Positions 41,636-50,386 of a stretch of 64,000 bases of DNA are shown here, piece by piece. The DNA is from Lactiplantibacillus garii (GTDB taxonomy: Bacteria; Bacillota; Bacilli; Lactobacillales; Lactobacillaceae). Numbering within the stretch: the first letter of the stretch is position 1; each line of letters starts with the position of its first letter. The notes beneath the pieces were generated by a model, which was not told where the DNA came from, made no database searches, and saw only the letters and a list, made by a program, of their open reading frames with translations. Location: contig NZ_QWZQ01000007.1 in assembly GCF_003885105.1 (NCBI RefSeq), forward strand, positions 19,132-83,131, given 5' to 3'. Both the position numbers and the translations under genes were made by a program.

Positions 41636-42409
41636 ATGCATAATTTTAAGCGGGGGTTCGGGCTAGCACTACTACTCTTTATTTGGGTCATCGCCCTCTT
41701 TTTCGCATCAGCCACGTTCGTTAGTTTCGGGTGGGTCCCCATGCGTTACTCGGGGATCGTCCAGGATGCAATCGTTTTGATCGGCGTCGGAATCTTCAAC
41801 CACTACCTTGCACACGTTCCGGTACTCTTTTGGAACCGCCGCAACGGCTGGGGACAGCTGGAACAGGCCGTGCCGGCATTACTAATCGTTGGACTGCTCG
41901 TTTCGGCCAACCTGCCTAAACTATTGACCGTCCATTTTCAACCGCTAATATTACTCTACCTCGGGTACGTCATTTTAATCGGTTTAACCGAAGAGTACGT
42001 TTTTCGGGGCGTCCTAATTCCGTTACTGGCCCGGTCGTTCCCGAATAACAACGTCGTTACCGTCTTACTTTCAAGTCTATTATTCGGTGGGCTCCACATC
42101 ATCAATAGTACCCACCTGTCACTGACCTACGTTTTACCCCAGATTCTCTTTGCCATGGCCATCGGGACCCTGTTCGCCGGTGTTTATATCCGGACGCACA
42201 ACCTGGGACTAACCATCTTAATGCACGCTGCGACCGATTTATCAGTAGTTGTCCAACTGGTCGAACACCCGACCAGTAGCGCCAACCTCAACTTGAGTCC
42301 GTCCGTCTCCATAGCGGTTTCAATTTTTTATGGCCTCCTGTTGGTCATCGCAATCCTCGTTGCAAAACGGCAAACTCGCCACGTCAAAATTCCAACGGAA
42401 CTGTCATGA
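41636..42409 (+). CDS. CPBP family intramembrane metalloprotease
   Basis: 257 residues with about eight membrane helices. CPBP/Abi motifs: motif 1 EEYVFRGVLIPLL (two Glu and Arg), motif 2 FGGLH, and motif 3 HAATDLS. In Gram-positive bacteria such proteins act in bacteriocin self-immunity or prenyl-protein-like processing; role here unknown. It lies 29 bases after potD with its own AGGAAGG site, so it may be read through from the pot operon before the terminator at 42415. Confidence 0.85.
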   Translation: MHNFKRGFGLALLLFIWVIALFFASATFVSFGWVPMRYSGIVQDAIVLIGVGIFNHYLAHVPVLFWNRRNGWGQLEQAVPALLIVGLLVSANLPKLLTVHFQPLILLYLGYVILIGLTEEYVFRGVLIPLLARSFPNNNVVTVLLSSLLFGGLHIINSTHLSLTYVLPQILFAMAIGTLFAGVYIRTHNLGLTILMHAATDLSVVVQLVEHPTSSANLNLSPSVSIAVSIFYGLLLVIAILVAKRQTRHVKIPTELS

Positions 42410-42414
42410 CGACT

Positions 42415-42455
42415 AAAAAACACTGATTCGGAAAATTTCCGGATCAGTGTTTTTA
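42415..42455. terminator. Bidirectional terminator
   Basis: Stem AAAACACTGAT-CGGAAA and its complement (one mismatch), A-tract and T-tract flanks, between convergent genes. Confidence 0.9.
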
Positions 42456-42460
42456 CATTC

Positions 42461-43663
42461 TTAGTGGTAAAGGTCAAAGCGACCCTTGCTAAAGACGGTT
42501 CCTAAGTGAGCACTTTCTAACAGTGAACGGTCGGTGATGACCTTCTTTAAAACCGAAGCCGAATACCCCTTAACTGGGCGGTTATTACTGAAAATTTCGC
42601 CGATGCCGTCACGGTCACTTAACGATGCGACCGTCCCGCTGGACTGGTAGTTAAACGGAGTCGTGGCTTTGCCACCGCGTAACGCCACGATATTTTTGGC
42701 GGCCTGCTCCCCACAAGCCAGCGCAATCTGCGCCGTTGTTGGGTACGGCCGTTGACCGTCGGGTGGGAAGACCGCCGCCACGTCACCCACGATAAAGACT
42801 TCGGGATGGTCTTTTAGCGACAAATCGGGTTGGACCGTGACCCGGTTACGGCGCTGTTCAAATCCGGAATCCGCGATCACGTGCGACCCGCTAACACCAA
42901 CCGTCCAAATAATGGTGTTCGCTGTAAACTCATGATCCGCCTTGTTGGCGTCCGTATACGCCACGGCCCCGGGCTTAATCGCCGTAATCACAGAGCCCAA
43001 CCGCATTTCAACGTTGTGTTTTTCCATGAAAGCCAGTGCGTAGTCGCGCAATTCCTGGTTAAACATTGGTAAAATTGATGGCATCCGTTCCAAACAAACT
43101 AACTTAACGGCCGGAACTTGGTACTTCGCCTGTAATTTCGGTAGGGACTGGGTCAGTTCACCTAACAGTTCAATTCCAGTAAAACCGGCCCCACAAACCG
43201 CAATCTTCAAATCATTACGATCCTTGCTCGTCCGGTAGGCTTTAATGCGCGCTTCAATGTACTGGTAAACGGCTTCAGACGTTGCCAGGTCGTCCATTGG
43301 TAACGCGTTTTCGTCGGCTCCCGGGACACCAAACGTTTCGGATTGAAAGCCCAACGCCAAGACTAAGTAATCGTAACTGATCGTTGGGTGGGCTTCAAAA
43401 CTAACTTCCTTATTTTTAATATCGACGTTTTTGACGGTCGCTTGCACAAATTTAACCCGTTTAGCGATAATTGACGGAATATTGTAAGTAATCTTTTCCG
43501 GATCAATCGTCCCGGCCGCGACCTCGTGTAGATTCGTTTTTTCCGTGTGGGTCGGCGTTTGGTCAACTAAAATCAGCTGATCACCACTGGGCAACCCCTT
43601 CGTTAGAAATTTAACGGCCCGCATCCCTGCGTAGCCCCCACCAAGCACTAAAGTTGTTGACAT
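42461..43663 (-). CDS. ndh: Type II NADH dehydrogenase (NDH-2)
   Basis: 400 residues with two nucleotide-binding Rossmann motifs: GGGYAGMRAVK at the N-terminus for FAD and CGAGFTGIELLGEL (about 165) for NADH. VFIVGDVAAV near residue 290 is the second FAD contact, and AQIALACGEQAAKNI is the conserved quinone-side region. It passes electrons from NADH to membrane quinones without pumping protons. In lactic acid bacteria it supports heme/menaquinone-dependent respiration or extracellular electron transfer. Monocistronic; upstream to the MarR gene is about 170 bases. Confidence 0.92.
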   Translation of the reverse strand: MSTTLVLGGGYAGMRAVKFLTKGLPSGDQLILVDQTPTHTEKTNLHEVAAGTIDPEKITYNIPSIIAKRVKFVQATVKNVDIKNKEVSFEAHPTISYDYLVLALGFQSETFGVPGADENALPMDDLATSEAVYQYIEARIKAYRTSKDRNDLKIAVCGAGFTGIELLGELTQSLPKLQAKYQVPAVKLVCLERMPSILPMFNQELRDYALAFMEKHNVEMRLGSVITAIKPGAVAYTDANKADHEFTANTIIWTVGVSGSHVIADSGFEQRRNRVTVQPDLSLKDHPEVFIVGDVAAVFPPDGQRPYPTTAQIALACGEQAAKNIVALRGGKATTPFNYQSSGTVASLSDRDGIGEIFSNNRPVKGYSASVLKKVITDRSLLESAHLGTVFSKGRFDLYH

Positions 43664-43832
43664 ACTTTATTAACCCCTTTCACCGTTTAACCAAAACAAC
43701 CCGCGGCCAGCCACAACTGGCCACGGGTCGCAAGACGATCAGTTCCAACACTAATTCGTTTATACCTACATCGTACACTGCTAATACGTAAAATTCAGCT
43801 AAAACGGTGTTTAAATTTAAGTTGGCGGGTCA

Positions 43833-44255
43833 TTATTCCAACCGTTGTTCCACGTTCGTCGTCACCAGGGTGAGACTTTCAAATAGTACCTGTTGTTGCC
43901 CCGGTGTTAACCGTTCCCCCACTATGTCCGCACACCACTGCTCATAAGCGTGGAGCTCCGGGTAAAGGGCTTGACCCGCGGCGGTTGGATACAGGCAGCG
44001 GACCTTCTTATTCTCGGGATGGTTGCTTTTGACCACGTAGCCCTTCTTAATTAAATTCTGAACGGCGCGGTAGTTAGTCGTCCGATCCATCTTCATTTGA
44101 TCCGCTAACTGACTAAAAAAGAGTCCTGGTTGTTCACAAATCCGAATTAAATAAATAAATTGATTATTATTCAGGCCGTACTTCGCGAAACGCTGGTTAC
44201 CTTCATTCATCACCAGGCGCGACAACGTACCCATTAATCTTAAAATTGGTATCAT
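43833..44255 (-). CDS. MarR family transcriptional regulator
   Basis: 140 residues. Winged helix visible in LNNNQFIYLIRICEQPGLFFSQLADQMKMDRTTNYRAVQNLIKKGYVV and KKVRCLYPTAAGQALYPEL. The longer reading frame upstream is rejected since TAGGAG lies before the ATG at 44255. A perfect 14-base palindrome (44272-44285) is immediately upstream, in the divergent region shared with the GNAT gene at 44329, suggesting it represses itself and the acetyltransferase. Confidence 0.88.
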   Translation of the reverse strand: MIPILRLMGTLSRLVMNEGNQRFAKYGLNNNQFIYLIRICEQPGLFFSQLADQMKMDRTTNYRAVQNLIKKGYVVKSNHPENKKVRCLYPTAAGQALYPELHAYEQWCADIVGERLTPGQQQVLFESLTLVTTNVEQRLE

Positions 44256-44271
44256 TTTTTCTCCTATCATT

Positions 44272-44285
44272 ATTGCATATGCAAT
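44272..44285. promoter_or_regulatory. Probable MarR operator
   Basis: ATTGCATATGCAAT, a perfect palindrome between the divergent MarR and GNAT genes. An 11-base partial copy, TTGCATATGCA, occurs inside the GNAT gene at 44495-44505. Confidence 0.6.
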
Positions 44286-44328
44286 CATTTGGTGATAAAC
44301 TAGGCACCATCTTAAAGGGGGCATCACC

Positions 44329-44769
44329 ATGTGGTCGGTCAAAACTTTTTCGGAATTAACAACAACTGAATTATACGCCATTTATGAATTACGCGTCAAA
44401 ACGTTCGTTGTAGAACAACAACGAGTTTATCAAGAAGTCGATGACATTGACTTAAACGCGGTTCACATTTTTAAAACGGTGCACCACAAAATCGTTGCAT
44501 ATGCACGGGTGTTCAAAGAAGGCGCACACTTATCCTTTGGGCGAGTCGTGGTTGCTGAAAACCTGCGGGGACATCACGTTGGGGCGGCCCTGATGGACCA
44601 GATCCTGACCGTTGCACGGACCCGTTTCGCCGGGCTAAACATGCAGATTGAAGCACAAATCCAAGTTCAAAACTTTTATAAACACTTTGGTTTTGTTCCG
44701 AGTGGCGCGCCCTTCATCTTTAACCACACCGAGCACATTAAGATGCTAAAAGACGCCCAGAGCGCGTAA
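44329..44769 (+). CDS. ElaA-like GNAT family acetyltransferase
   Basis: 146 residues. The start TELYAIYELRVKTFVVEQQRVYQEVDDIDL is the ElaA signature (L-x-x-L-R-x-x-V-F-V-V-E-Q...Y-x-E-x-D-x-x-D). Acetyl-CoA motif FGRVVVAENLRGHHVGAALM follows. Substrate unknown. Divergent from a MarR regulator with a shared palindrome, and followed by repeat copy D. Confidence 0.87.
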   Translation: MWSVKTFSELTTTELYAIYELRVKTFVVEQQRVYQEVDDIDLNAVHIFKTVHHKIVAYARVFKEGAHLSFGRVVVAENLRGHHVGAALMDQILTVARTRFAGLNMQIEAQIQVQNFYKHFGFVPSGAPFIFNHTEHIKMLKDAQSA

Positions 44770-44793
44770 CCAGCATGGTTTAATCACAATAAA

Positions 44794-44969
44794 ACAAAGT
44801 GTGCCAAAAGTCGGTTAGCTGGTGAGCATTAACGGCGTATGGCGAATAATCCTGGGCTTGGATTGTCTGACATACGCCGTTAAGCGGAACCGGCTGACTT
44901 TTGAAACCCGTTTTGGCAATAATTGTGCGGAGATAAAACAGAGGCTGTGACTTTTGTCACAGCCTCTTT
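44794..44969 (+). repeat. Dispersed structured repeat, family 2 copy D with a 65-base insertion
   Basis: Same start (ACAAAGTGTGCCAAAAGTCGG) and same terminal 12-bp hairpin AGAGGCTGTGAC / GTCACAGCCTCT as copy C. Bases 44817-44881 are extra relative to copy C and form their own 13-bp perfect stem TTAACGGCGTATG / CATACGCCGTTAA with an inner AATCC/GGATT hairpin. The terminal hairpin lies between the GNAT gene and the convergent ackA gene. Confidence 0.75.
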
Positions 44970-44977
44970 CTAGTCAT

Positions 44978-46189
44978 TTACTTATTGGCAATTGGTGCTT
45001 TTTTTGTTAAACGTTCAACGTCACGGACAATCATTAACTCTTCGTTCGTTGGAACGACCATGACCGTAACCGGAGCGTTGTCCTTGCTGATAACCTGTTC
45101 CTTGCCGTGGGTGTCGTTCTTTTCGTCGTCAACCGTTACGCCAAAGTAACTCAGTTGCTTCAGAATCCGGGCACGCATCCCAACGGAATTTTCCCCAACG
45201 CCGGCCGTGAAGACTAAGGCGTCAATGCCGTTCATTTCGGCAATGTAACTACCAACGTACTTCACAACGCGGTTGGCAAAGATTTCGAGGGCCAGTTCAG
45301 AACGTTCACGACTGTCCTTCGTATCGCTCAGATCCCGCATGTCGGGTGACAACCCGGAAATTCCAAGTAAACCGGACTTATGGTTCAAAATATCAATGAA
45401 GTCCTGTACGTCAGAAATACCGAGGTGCCGCATTAAGAACGGAATCAGCGAAGCATCGATATCCCCGGAACGGGTACTCATCGTAATCCCAGCTAACGGC
45501 GTGAAGCCCATTGACGTATCAATAGCCTTACCGTGGTCAAAGGCGGTAATTGACGCACCCGACCCCAAGTGTAAAGTGATCATTTTAAGTTCGTTTAACG
45601 GTTTACCCAGCAATTCAGCGGTCCGGTTCGCAACGTAACGGTGACTAGTTCCGTGCGCACCGTATTTACGGGCCCCAAATTGTTCGTAGTATTCGTAAGG
45701 AATGCTGTACAGGTAGTTGACCTGCGGCATGGTTGCGAACAGTGACGTATCAAAAACGGCCACTTGGACGGTCTTTGGTAATAATTGCTGGAAGACTTCG
45801 ATGTAGTAAGCTTGCGTTGGATTATGTAACGGCGCGTACTCGGATAAATCTTTAATTTGCTTCAAAGTCGTTGGGGTAATGACGACGGAATCCTTAAAGC
45901 GTTCGCCACCAGCAACGATTCGGTGACCGATCCCGGTAATTTCGGACAAGTGTGCCAAAATTCCGTCACTCTTGAGACGCGTTAGGACCATTGCGGCCGC
46001 TTCCTGTGCGTCAATGGTTGGTCGGGTTTCCTTATACTTGGTTCCGTCCGCCTTTTTAATTACAAAAACGGAATCTGGTAAACCCAAACGGTCAACCATC
46101 CCCGAAGCGATCACGGTTTCTTCCGGGACACTAAACAGTTTCCATTTTAAAGTTGAACTACCTGCGTTAATTGCTAATATTTTTGCCAT
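44978..46189 (-). CDS. ackA: Acetate kinase
   Basis: 403 residues; converts acetyl phosphate + ADP to acetate + ATP, the ATP-yielding step after phosphoketolase or phosphotransacetylase. Motifs: ILAINAGSSTLKWKLF (phosphate 1), GHRIVAGGERF, FDTSLFATMP (catalytic Asp), HLGSGASITAFDHG (phosphate 2), and VFTAGVGENS (adenosine). The N-terminus of the open frame extends to 46327 but GGAGG before the ATG at 46189 fixes the start. Two cre-like sites lie upstream, suggesting CcpA control as for ackA in other Firmicutes. Confidence 0.96.
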   Translation of the reverse strand: MAKILAINAGSSTLKWKLFSVPEETVIASGMVDRLGLPDSVFVIKKADGTKYKETRPTIDAQEAAAMVLTRLKSDGILAHLSEITGIGHRIVAGGERFKDSVVITPTTLKQIKDLSEYAPLHNPTQAYYIEVFQQLLPKTVQVAVFDTSLFATMPQVNYLYSIPYEYYEQFGARKYGAHGTSHRYVANRTAELLGKPLNELKMITLHLGSGASITAFDHGKAIDTSMGFTPLAGITMSTRSGDIDASLIPFLMRHLGISDVQDFIDILNHKSGLLGISGLSPDMRDLSDTKDSRERSELALEIFANRVVKYVGSYIAEMNGIDALVFTAGVGENSVGMRARILKQLSYFGVTVDDEKNDTHGKEQVISKDNAPVTVMVVPTNEELMIVRDVERLTKKAPIANK

Positions 46190-46242
46190 TATGCATTTCC
46201 TCCATCCATCATCAAGTGTGCCTACTGTCAGTTTAGCCAATA

Positions 46243-46312
46243 ATGGTTGCGCTTTCAAGGATTTATTATAAAAGCCGTAAATTTCATGGCATTGCAAACT
46301 TAAGCGGTTACT
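46243..46312 (-). promoter_or_regulatory. Two cre-like sites upstream of ackA
   Basis: ATGGTTGCGCTTTCAA (46243-46258) fits the cre consensus with one mismatch. TTAAGCGGTTACTT (46299-46312) shares the TAAGCGGTTACTT core with the site before the acetaldehyde dehydrogenase gene. CcpA activation or repression is inferred. Confidence 0.55.
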
Positions 46313-46372
46313 TATCGTTTTTTTCATTACCCCCTTTTACGTTATAATAGGGATAAAGAAAGTGGGGCGATT

Positions 46373-46735
46373 ATGATGACGAAGAAGCGTTTTTGGACCT
46401 TAAGTAACAGCTTTGCCACCTTGTTATTAATTGTCGGGACGGTCGTCGCGTTATGGGCACTGGCCACTAGTTTTGGTACCATCACCAGCGTGGATGCCGT
46501 AGTCACGGCGGCCGGGTTGTGGCTCGTTGGCGTTATTTTTCTTCACCCCGCACCCATCAGTGTGCTGATTCCCGTCATCGGTTTAGTCAGCTTAGGCGCG
46601 GGCTACGCTAGTTATTACAGCAGCCCCCACTCCTTACTCGGGGCACTCATTGCCGTGGTCATCACGGCGCTGATCGTGAGCTACGGACTTAGCCTTCGCA
46701 AAACGATTCGTCAACGCCACAGCAAGTGGTACTAA
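46373..46735 (+). CDS. Small hypothetical membrane protein
   Basis: 120 residues with four hydrophobic segments (about 12-33, 36-58, 60-78, 83-101), a basic N-terminus MMTKKRFW and a basic tail RKTIRQRHSKWY. Start is ATG at 46373 or the next codon. Upstream sequence GTGGGG gives a modest ribosome binding site. Divergent from ackA. No family recognised. Confidence 0.6.
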   Translation: MMTKKRFWTLSNSFATLLLIVGTVVALWALATSFGTITSVDAVVTAAGLWLVGVIFLHPAPISVLIPVIGLVSLGAGYASYYSSPHSLLGALIAVVITALIVSYGLSLRKTIRQRHSKWY

Positions 46736-46766
46736 AATAGTTCCTTCAGCCATAATATTTCATAAT

Positions 46767-46801
46767 AAAAGGGTCCCGTTCGCAATGAACGGGACCCCTT
46801 T
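46767..46801. terminator. Bidirectional terminator
   Basis: Stem AAAGGGTCCCGTTC / GAACGGGACCCCTTT (one wobble) around a 5-base loop, between convergent small genes. Confidence 0.9.
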
Positions 46802-46823
46802 ACGTGCTGAGTACTTAGCAGCG

Positions 46824-47102
46824 TTAGGCACCAAAAGCCGCTAACACCGCAAACGAATACACAATCAACACTAATAATAATCCTATTAAAATCAAAATAA
46901 GAAGTAGCCAGTGCAATACCGTCTGTCGGAAATACGGTAAAAATTCCAAATAAGTTGAAAAACCGATAATTCCGGTTCCCGCTAAAGCCAATCCAACGGT
47001 AGTATTTACAAGCATTAGCCAGGGTTCGATTAGCATCAGCATCACGCTCACGATTAGGATTCCCTTATTCGTCTTACTTTGTGAAGCAAAAAAATCTTTC
47101 AT
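46824..47102 (-). CDS. Small hypothetical membrane protein
   Basis: 92 residues with three hydrophobic segments (about 13-30, 31-50, 62-88). N-terminus MKDFFASQSKTNKG is polar. The reading frame extends 11 codons upstream with several possible starts and no strong ribosome binding site, so the start is uncertain. No recognised family. Divergent from the four-gene operon starting at 47302. Confidence 0.5.
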   Translation of the reverse strand: MKDFFASQSKTNKGILIVSVMLMLIEPWLMLVNTTVGLALAGTGIIGFSTYLEFLPYFRQTVLHWLLLILILIGLLLVLIVYSFAVLAAFGA

Positions 47103-47301
47103 TACAACGTCCATCCCCATACTTGAAGGTGCCACTCACCATTCTGTTCATCATAATACACTGGCTAATTCTCCACAACCAGCACCTAAAATTCATAACT
47201 ATATTTATTATTGGAGCGTTAACGTCATGCGGACCCGCTACAGACAAACCCGAACAGATGTTTTATAATGGGAGTCAATCCATTCAGAAAGGGGCCGGAA
47301 G

Positions 47302-49680
47302 ATGGTCACCAAAATCGGTATTCGCCAACTAGTTGAATTTGTCCTCCGGCAGGGCGACCTAAACGAAGTTAAAAACAGTCAAAATACCGCCCTGGCCGGG
47401 GCCAAGATCCACCGCCGGCTCCAAAGTAGTCGCGGGGAAGACTACGAAAGTGAAGTTTACCTCAAAACCACGGTTACCATGAACGGTAATGACTACGTGA
47501 TTTCGGGACGCGCGGACGGCGTTCAGCTCACCGCGGACGGCGCGTTGATCGAAGAAATTAAAACTTCGGACCAAGCCTACGATGAACTAACCGACAATAC
47601 CCGGACCCTGTATTGGGGACAGGTTAAAGTTTACGGGTACCTCCTATTACAGGACCATCCCGACTTAGATAAAGTGACCCTTCAACTGACCTATTTTCAA
47701 GTTGCTAACGAAAAGATCACTAAGGAACAGAAAGTCCTTCACCGAGCCGAACTCGACCAATTTTTTAAAGAACTCGTCACCGAGTACGAGTACTGGCTAA
47801 CCTTACGGGCGGATTTACGCAAACAACGCAACGCTTCAATTGCCGAACTCCCCTTCCCGTTCCCAGCGTTTCGACCGGGACAGCACGAACTAGCCGCGGC
47901 CGTTTATAAGACTATTCGGCTCAACAAGCGGCTCTTCGTAGAAGCCCCGACTGGGACCGGCAAAACCATCTCGACCCTGTTTCCAGCCGTTAAAGCCATG
48001 GGTGAAGACTTGATCGAGCGGCTCTTTTATTTGACCGCTAAGCAAAGTACCCGCCACGTTGCGGAAGAAGCCGTTGACCTCATGAGTCACGACGGGTTAG
48101 TCATTAAAAGTATCACCCTGACCGCCAAGGACCAGATTCGGTTTCCCGAAGAACGGGACGTGCTGCCCGAAGACAACCCGTACATGGTGGGGTATTACGA
48201 CCGCTTAAAACCGGCCCTGAAAGACTTACTGACCCATGAAAATCAAATCACCCGTCCCGTTATCGAAACCTACGCGCGTAAACACACCGTCGACCCGTTC
48301 GAGTTTTCGCTGGACGCGTCACTATTTTGCGACGTGGTTATTTGTGATTACAACTACCTGTTCGACCCGTTAGTCTATTTACAACGGTTTTTTAGTGAAA
48401 GTGATGACGATAACTTTTTCTTGATTGACGAAGTCCATAACCTGGTCAGTCGCGCACGCGACATGTACTCAGCCACCGTCAGCGACCAACCCATCGGGGC
48501 CATTTTAAAGCTCGCTCAACCGGACAAAAGTCAACCCAGCGACGACTTGCAAACGGCGCTTAAAAAAGTGCGCCGCAGTTTCACCCGTCGCAGCAAAGAC
48601 TTACTAGCCGATGACGTCACTGAGCGTGTCACCCCCGATCCGCCCGAACCGCTACTGCGCACCTTACGAACGTTTAATGAATTTGTGACCGACTGGATGG
48701 CCCGGCAAAAGCCCTCCCCACTGCTGGACGCGGTCCGGGACTACTTCTTTGACTGCCTGACTTTCGTTAAAATTGGCGACTTGTACGATGGCAGTTACCA
48801 AACGCGGGCCGTCCTTGATGGTCACCACTTAACCGTTAAAGAACTCTGTCTTGACCCTAGTGACTTTTTAGACGGCGCTTTAAAACTGGGAGCCGGCGCG
48901 GTCCTCTTTTCAGCGACCCTTTCCCCAATGAGCTACTATCAGCGGGTGTTGGGTGGTGAAGCCAACAGTCTGGCTTACCAGCTCCCCTCCCCGTTTCCGC
49001 CTAAAAATCAAGCTATTTTAGTCACCCAGTACGTTCAAACTACTTACCGGGAACGTGAACAAAACGTTGACCGAATCGTCCAGAGCATCCACGCCTTAAT
49101 CACTGGCAAAACCGGTAACTACCTGGTCTTTTTCCCCTCGTACGGCTATCTTAGTCAGATTAGGGACGCCCTTAAGGTCGCTTACCCCGACACGGTGACG
49201 ACTAGTCAGGAAACCACCATGGACGCGGCGGCCCGCCAAGCTTTTCTTGACCAATTTACGGCGCATCCCGCCACCACGTTAGTCGGGTTCTGCGTGCTGG
49301 GAGGCATCTTTTCGGAAGGAATCGACCTGCGCGGCGACCGTTTAATTGGGGTGGCCATCGTGAGTGTCGGGCTCCCCGGCTTAAATCCCGAAACTAACCT
49401 GATTCGGGACTACTACGACCATCAAAACGGCCAGGGGTTCGCCTACGCTTATCAGTTACCCGGCATGAACAACGTGTTACAAGCGGCCGGACGGCTCATT
49501 CGTAGTAGCCAGGACCACGGCATCGTTTTGCTGTTAGATCAACGGTTTGCCAGCCGACGCTACGTCGACCTTTTTCCGCCACACTGGCGGTATTACCAAA
49601 CCGTTCATTCATTGCCGCAACTCAGCGCAACCATCGCTAATTTTTGGCACCAAACTCAGGAGGGATCGGATGAAAACTAA
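47302..49680 (+). CDS. PD-(D/E)XK nuclease - XPD/DinG-type helicase fusion lacking iron-sulfur cysteines
   Basis: 792 residues. Residues about 1-180 form a Cas4/RecB-like nuclease (GRADG with Asp72, EEIK with Glu85 and Lys87, then Q-V-K-V-Y-G-Y-L-L). The superfamily-2 helicase follows: FRPGQ (Q motif), Walker A APTGTGKT (215-222), DEVH (376-379), motifs V/VI with SEGIDLRGD and QAAGRLIRS. Homologues carry a 4Fe-4S cluster between motifs Ia and II; here the expected cysteines are replaced in KDQIR (Arg280), DVLPED (about 287), DNPY (Asn292) and VDPFE (Asp331), while the flanking family residues are conserved. First gene of a four-gene operon; GAAAGGGG ribosome binding site. Confidence 0.87.
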   Translation: MVTKIGIRQLVEFVLRQGDLNEVKNSQNTALAGAKIHRRLQSSRGEDYESEVYLKTTVTMNGNDYVISGRADGVQLTADGALIEEIKTSDQAYDELTDNTRTLYWGQVKVYGYLLLQDHPDLDKVTLQLTYFQVANEKITKEQKVLHRAELDQFFKELVTEYEYWLTLRADLRKQRNASIAELPFPFPAFRPGQHELAAAVYKTIRLNKRLFVEAPTGTGKTISTLFPAVKAMGEDLIERLFYLTAKQSTRHVAEEAVDLMSHDGLVIKSITLTAKDQIRFPEERDVLPEDNPYMVGYYDRLKPALKDLLTHENQITRPVIETYARKHTVDPFEFSLDASLFCDVVICDYNYLFDPLVYLQRFFSESDDDNFFLIDEVHNLVSRARDMYSATVSDQPIGAILKLAQPDKSQPSDDLQTALKKVRRSFTRRSKDLLADDVTERVTPDPPEPLLRTLRTFNEFVTDWMARQKPSPLLDAVRDYFFDCLTFVKIGDLYDGSYQTRAVLDGHHLTVKELCLDPSDFLDGALKLGAGAVLFSATLSPMSYYQRVLGGEANSLAYQLPSPFPPKNQAILVTQYVQTTYREREQNVDRIVQSIHALITGKTGNYLVFFPSYGYLSQIRDALKVAYPDTVTTSQETTMDAAARQAFLDQFTAHPATTLVGFCVLGGIFSEGIDLRGDRLIGVAIVSVGLPGLNPETNLIRDYYDHQNGQGFAYAYQLPGMNNVLQAAGRLIRSSQDHGIVLLLDQRFASRRYVDLFPPHWRYYQTVHSLPQLSATIANFWHQTQEGSDEN

Positions 49681-50386
49681 GTTAACCCGCCAACTTGAAA
49701 GCACCTTGTACCAGTACTGTTTAGAACAGGGGGCCTACGTCGTTGAAGAAGTTGGCATGCCGGATGATCGCGGGATCGTTGACACACTCAGTTACCAACA
49801 ACTCCCCGACGGTCAGGTTGAATGGCGCTGTTACGAACTAAAAGTGACCAAAAGTGATTTTCACTCCAAGGCCAAGCTATCCTTTATCGGTCATTATAAC
49901 TATTTTGTTTTACCACAAACTCTCTACGAACAGGTTCAAAGTGAAATTCCAGACCACGTCGGGGTTTTAATTTACCGGGCTTTTGATGAACAGGCGGTCG
50001 CCCTCGCGCCGCAACCGCTGCGGGCCCCCGGTTTTCTGACCGTTGCGAAAAAGGCTCAGCGTCAGGAGCTCCAAGTTCCAGAAGCCCCGCTGATCAGCCA
50101 CTTCATCGCCTCACTTTTTCGTGAAGTTGATAAGGCCAAACGGGTCAAAAAGGGGCTCCAACTGTATTCCGACGACCAACTTTTCAAAGAGTTACGTAAA
50201 CGGGCCCGCAAAGGCTACGACGTTTACGACCCGGAAGCCAATCTATACGACCGTTTCCTCGATGATACCCAAAATGACGCGGTCACGGCCTTGCAAACCG
50301 AATTAGACGCACGTAACGCTGAGTACCAGGCCTTAAAATTAAAGTACCAGCGGTTGACCGCCCCGGACTTGGGGGACCAGCTATGA
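49670..50386 (+). CDS. MmcB-like PD-(D/E)XK family protein
   Basis: 238 residues. The N-terminal about 120 residues match the restriction-like fold of MmcB-type proteins: DDRGIVDTLSY (Asp38), WRCYELKVTKSDFHSKAK (Glu56, Lys58), then GHYNYFVLP. A C-terminal extension (about 150-238) is charged and ends in a helix (TALQTELDARNAEYQALKLKYQRL). DNA cleavage or DNA-end recognition is inferred. Starts at the ATG inside the last 11 bases of the helicase gene, behind GGAGGGA, and overlaps the next gene by 4 bases. Confidence 0.78.
   Translation: MKTKLTRQLESTLYQYCLEQGAYVVEEVGMPDDRGIVDTLSYQQLPDGQVEWRCYELKVTKSDFHSKAKLSFIGHYNYFVLPQTLYEQVQSEIPDHVGVLIYRAFDEQAVALAPQPLRAPGFLTVAKKAQRQELQVPEAPLISHFIASLFREVDKAKRVKKGLQLYSDDQLFKELRKRARKGYDVYDPEANLYDRFLDDTQNDAVTALQTELDARNAEYQALKLKYQRLTAPDLGDQL

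Noticed and set aside
47302..49680. Cas4 / CRISPR type IV CasDinG association
   Set aside because: No repeats, Cas genes or spacer arrays occur in the window; the Cas4-like domain is fused to the helicase as in ordinary DinG-like proteins of Firmicutes.
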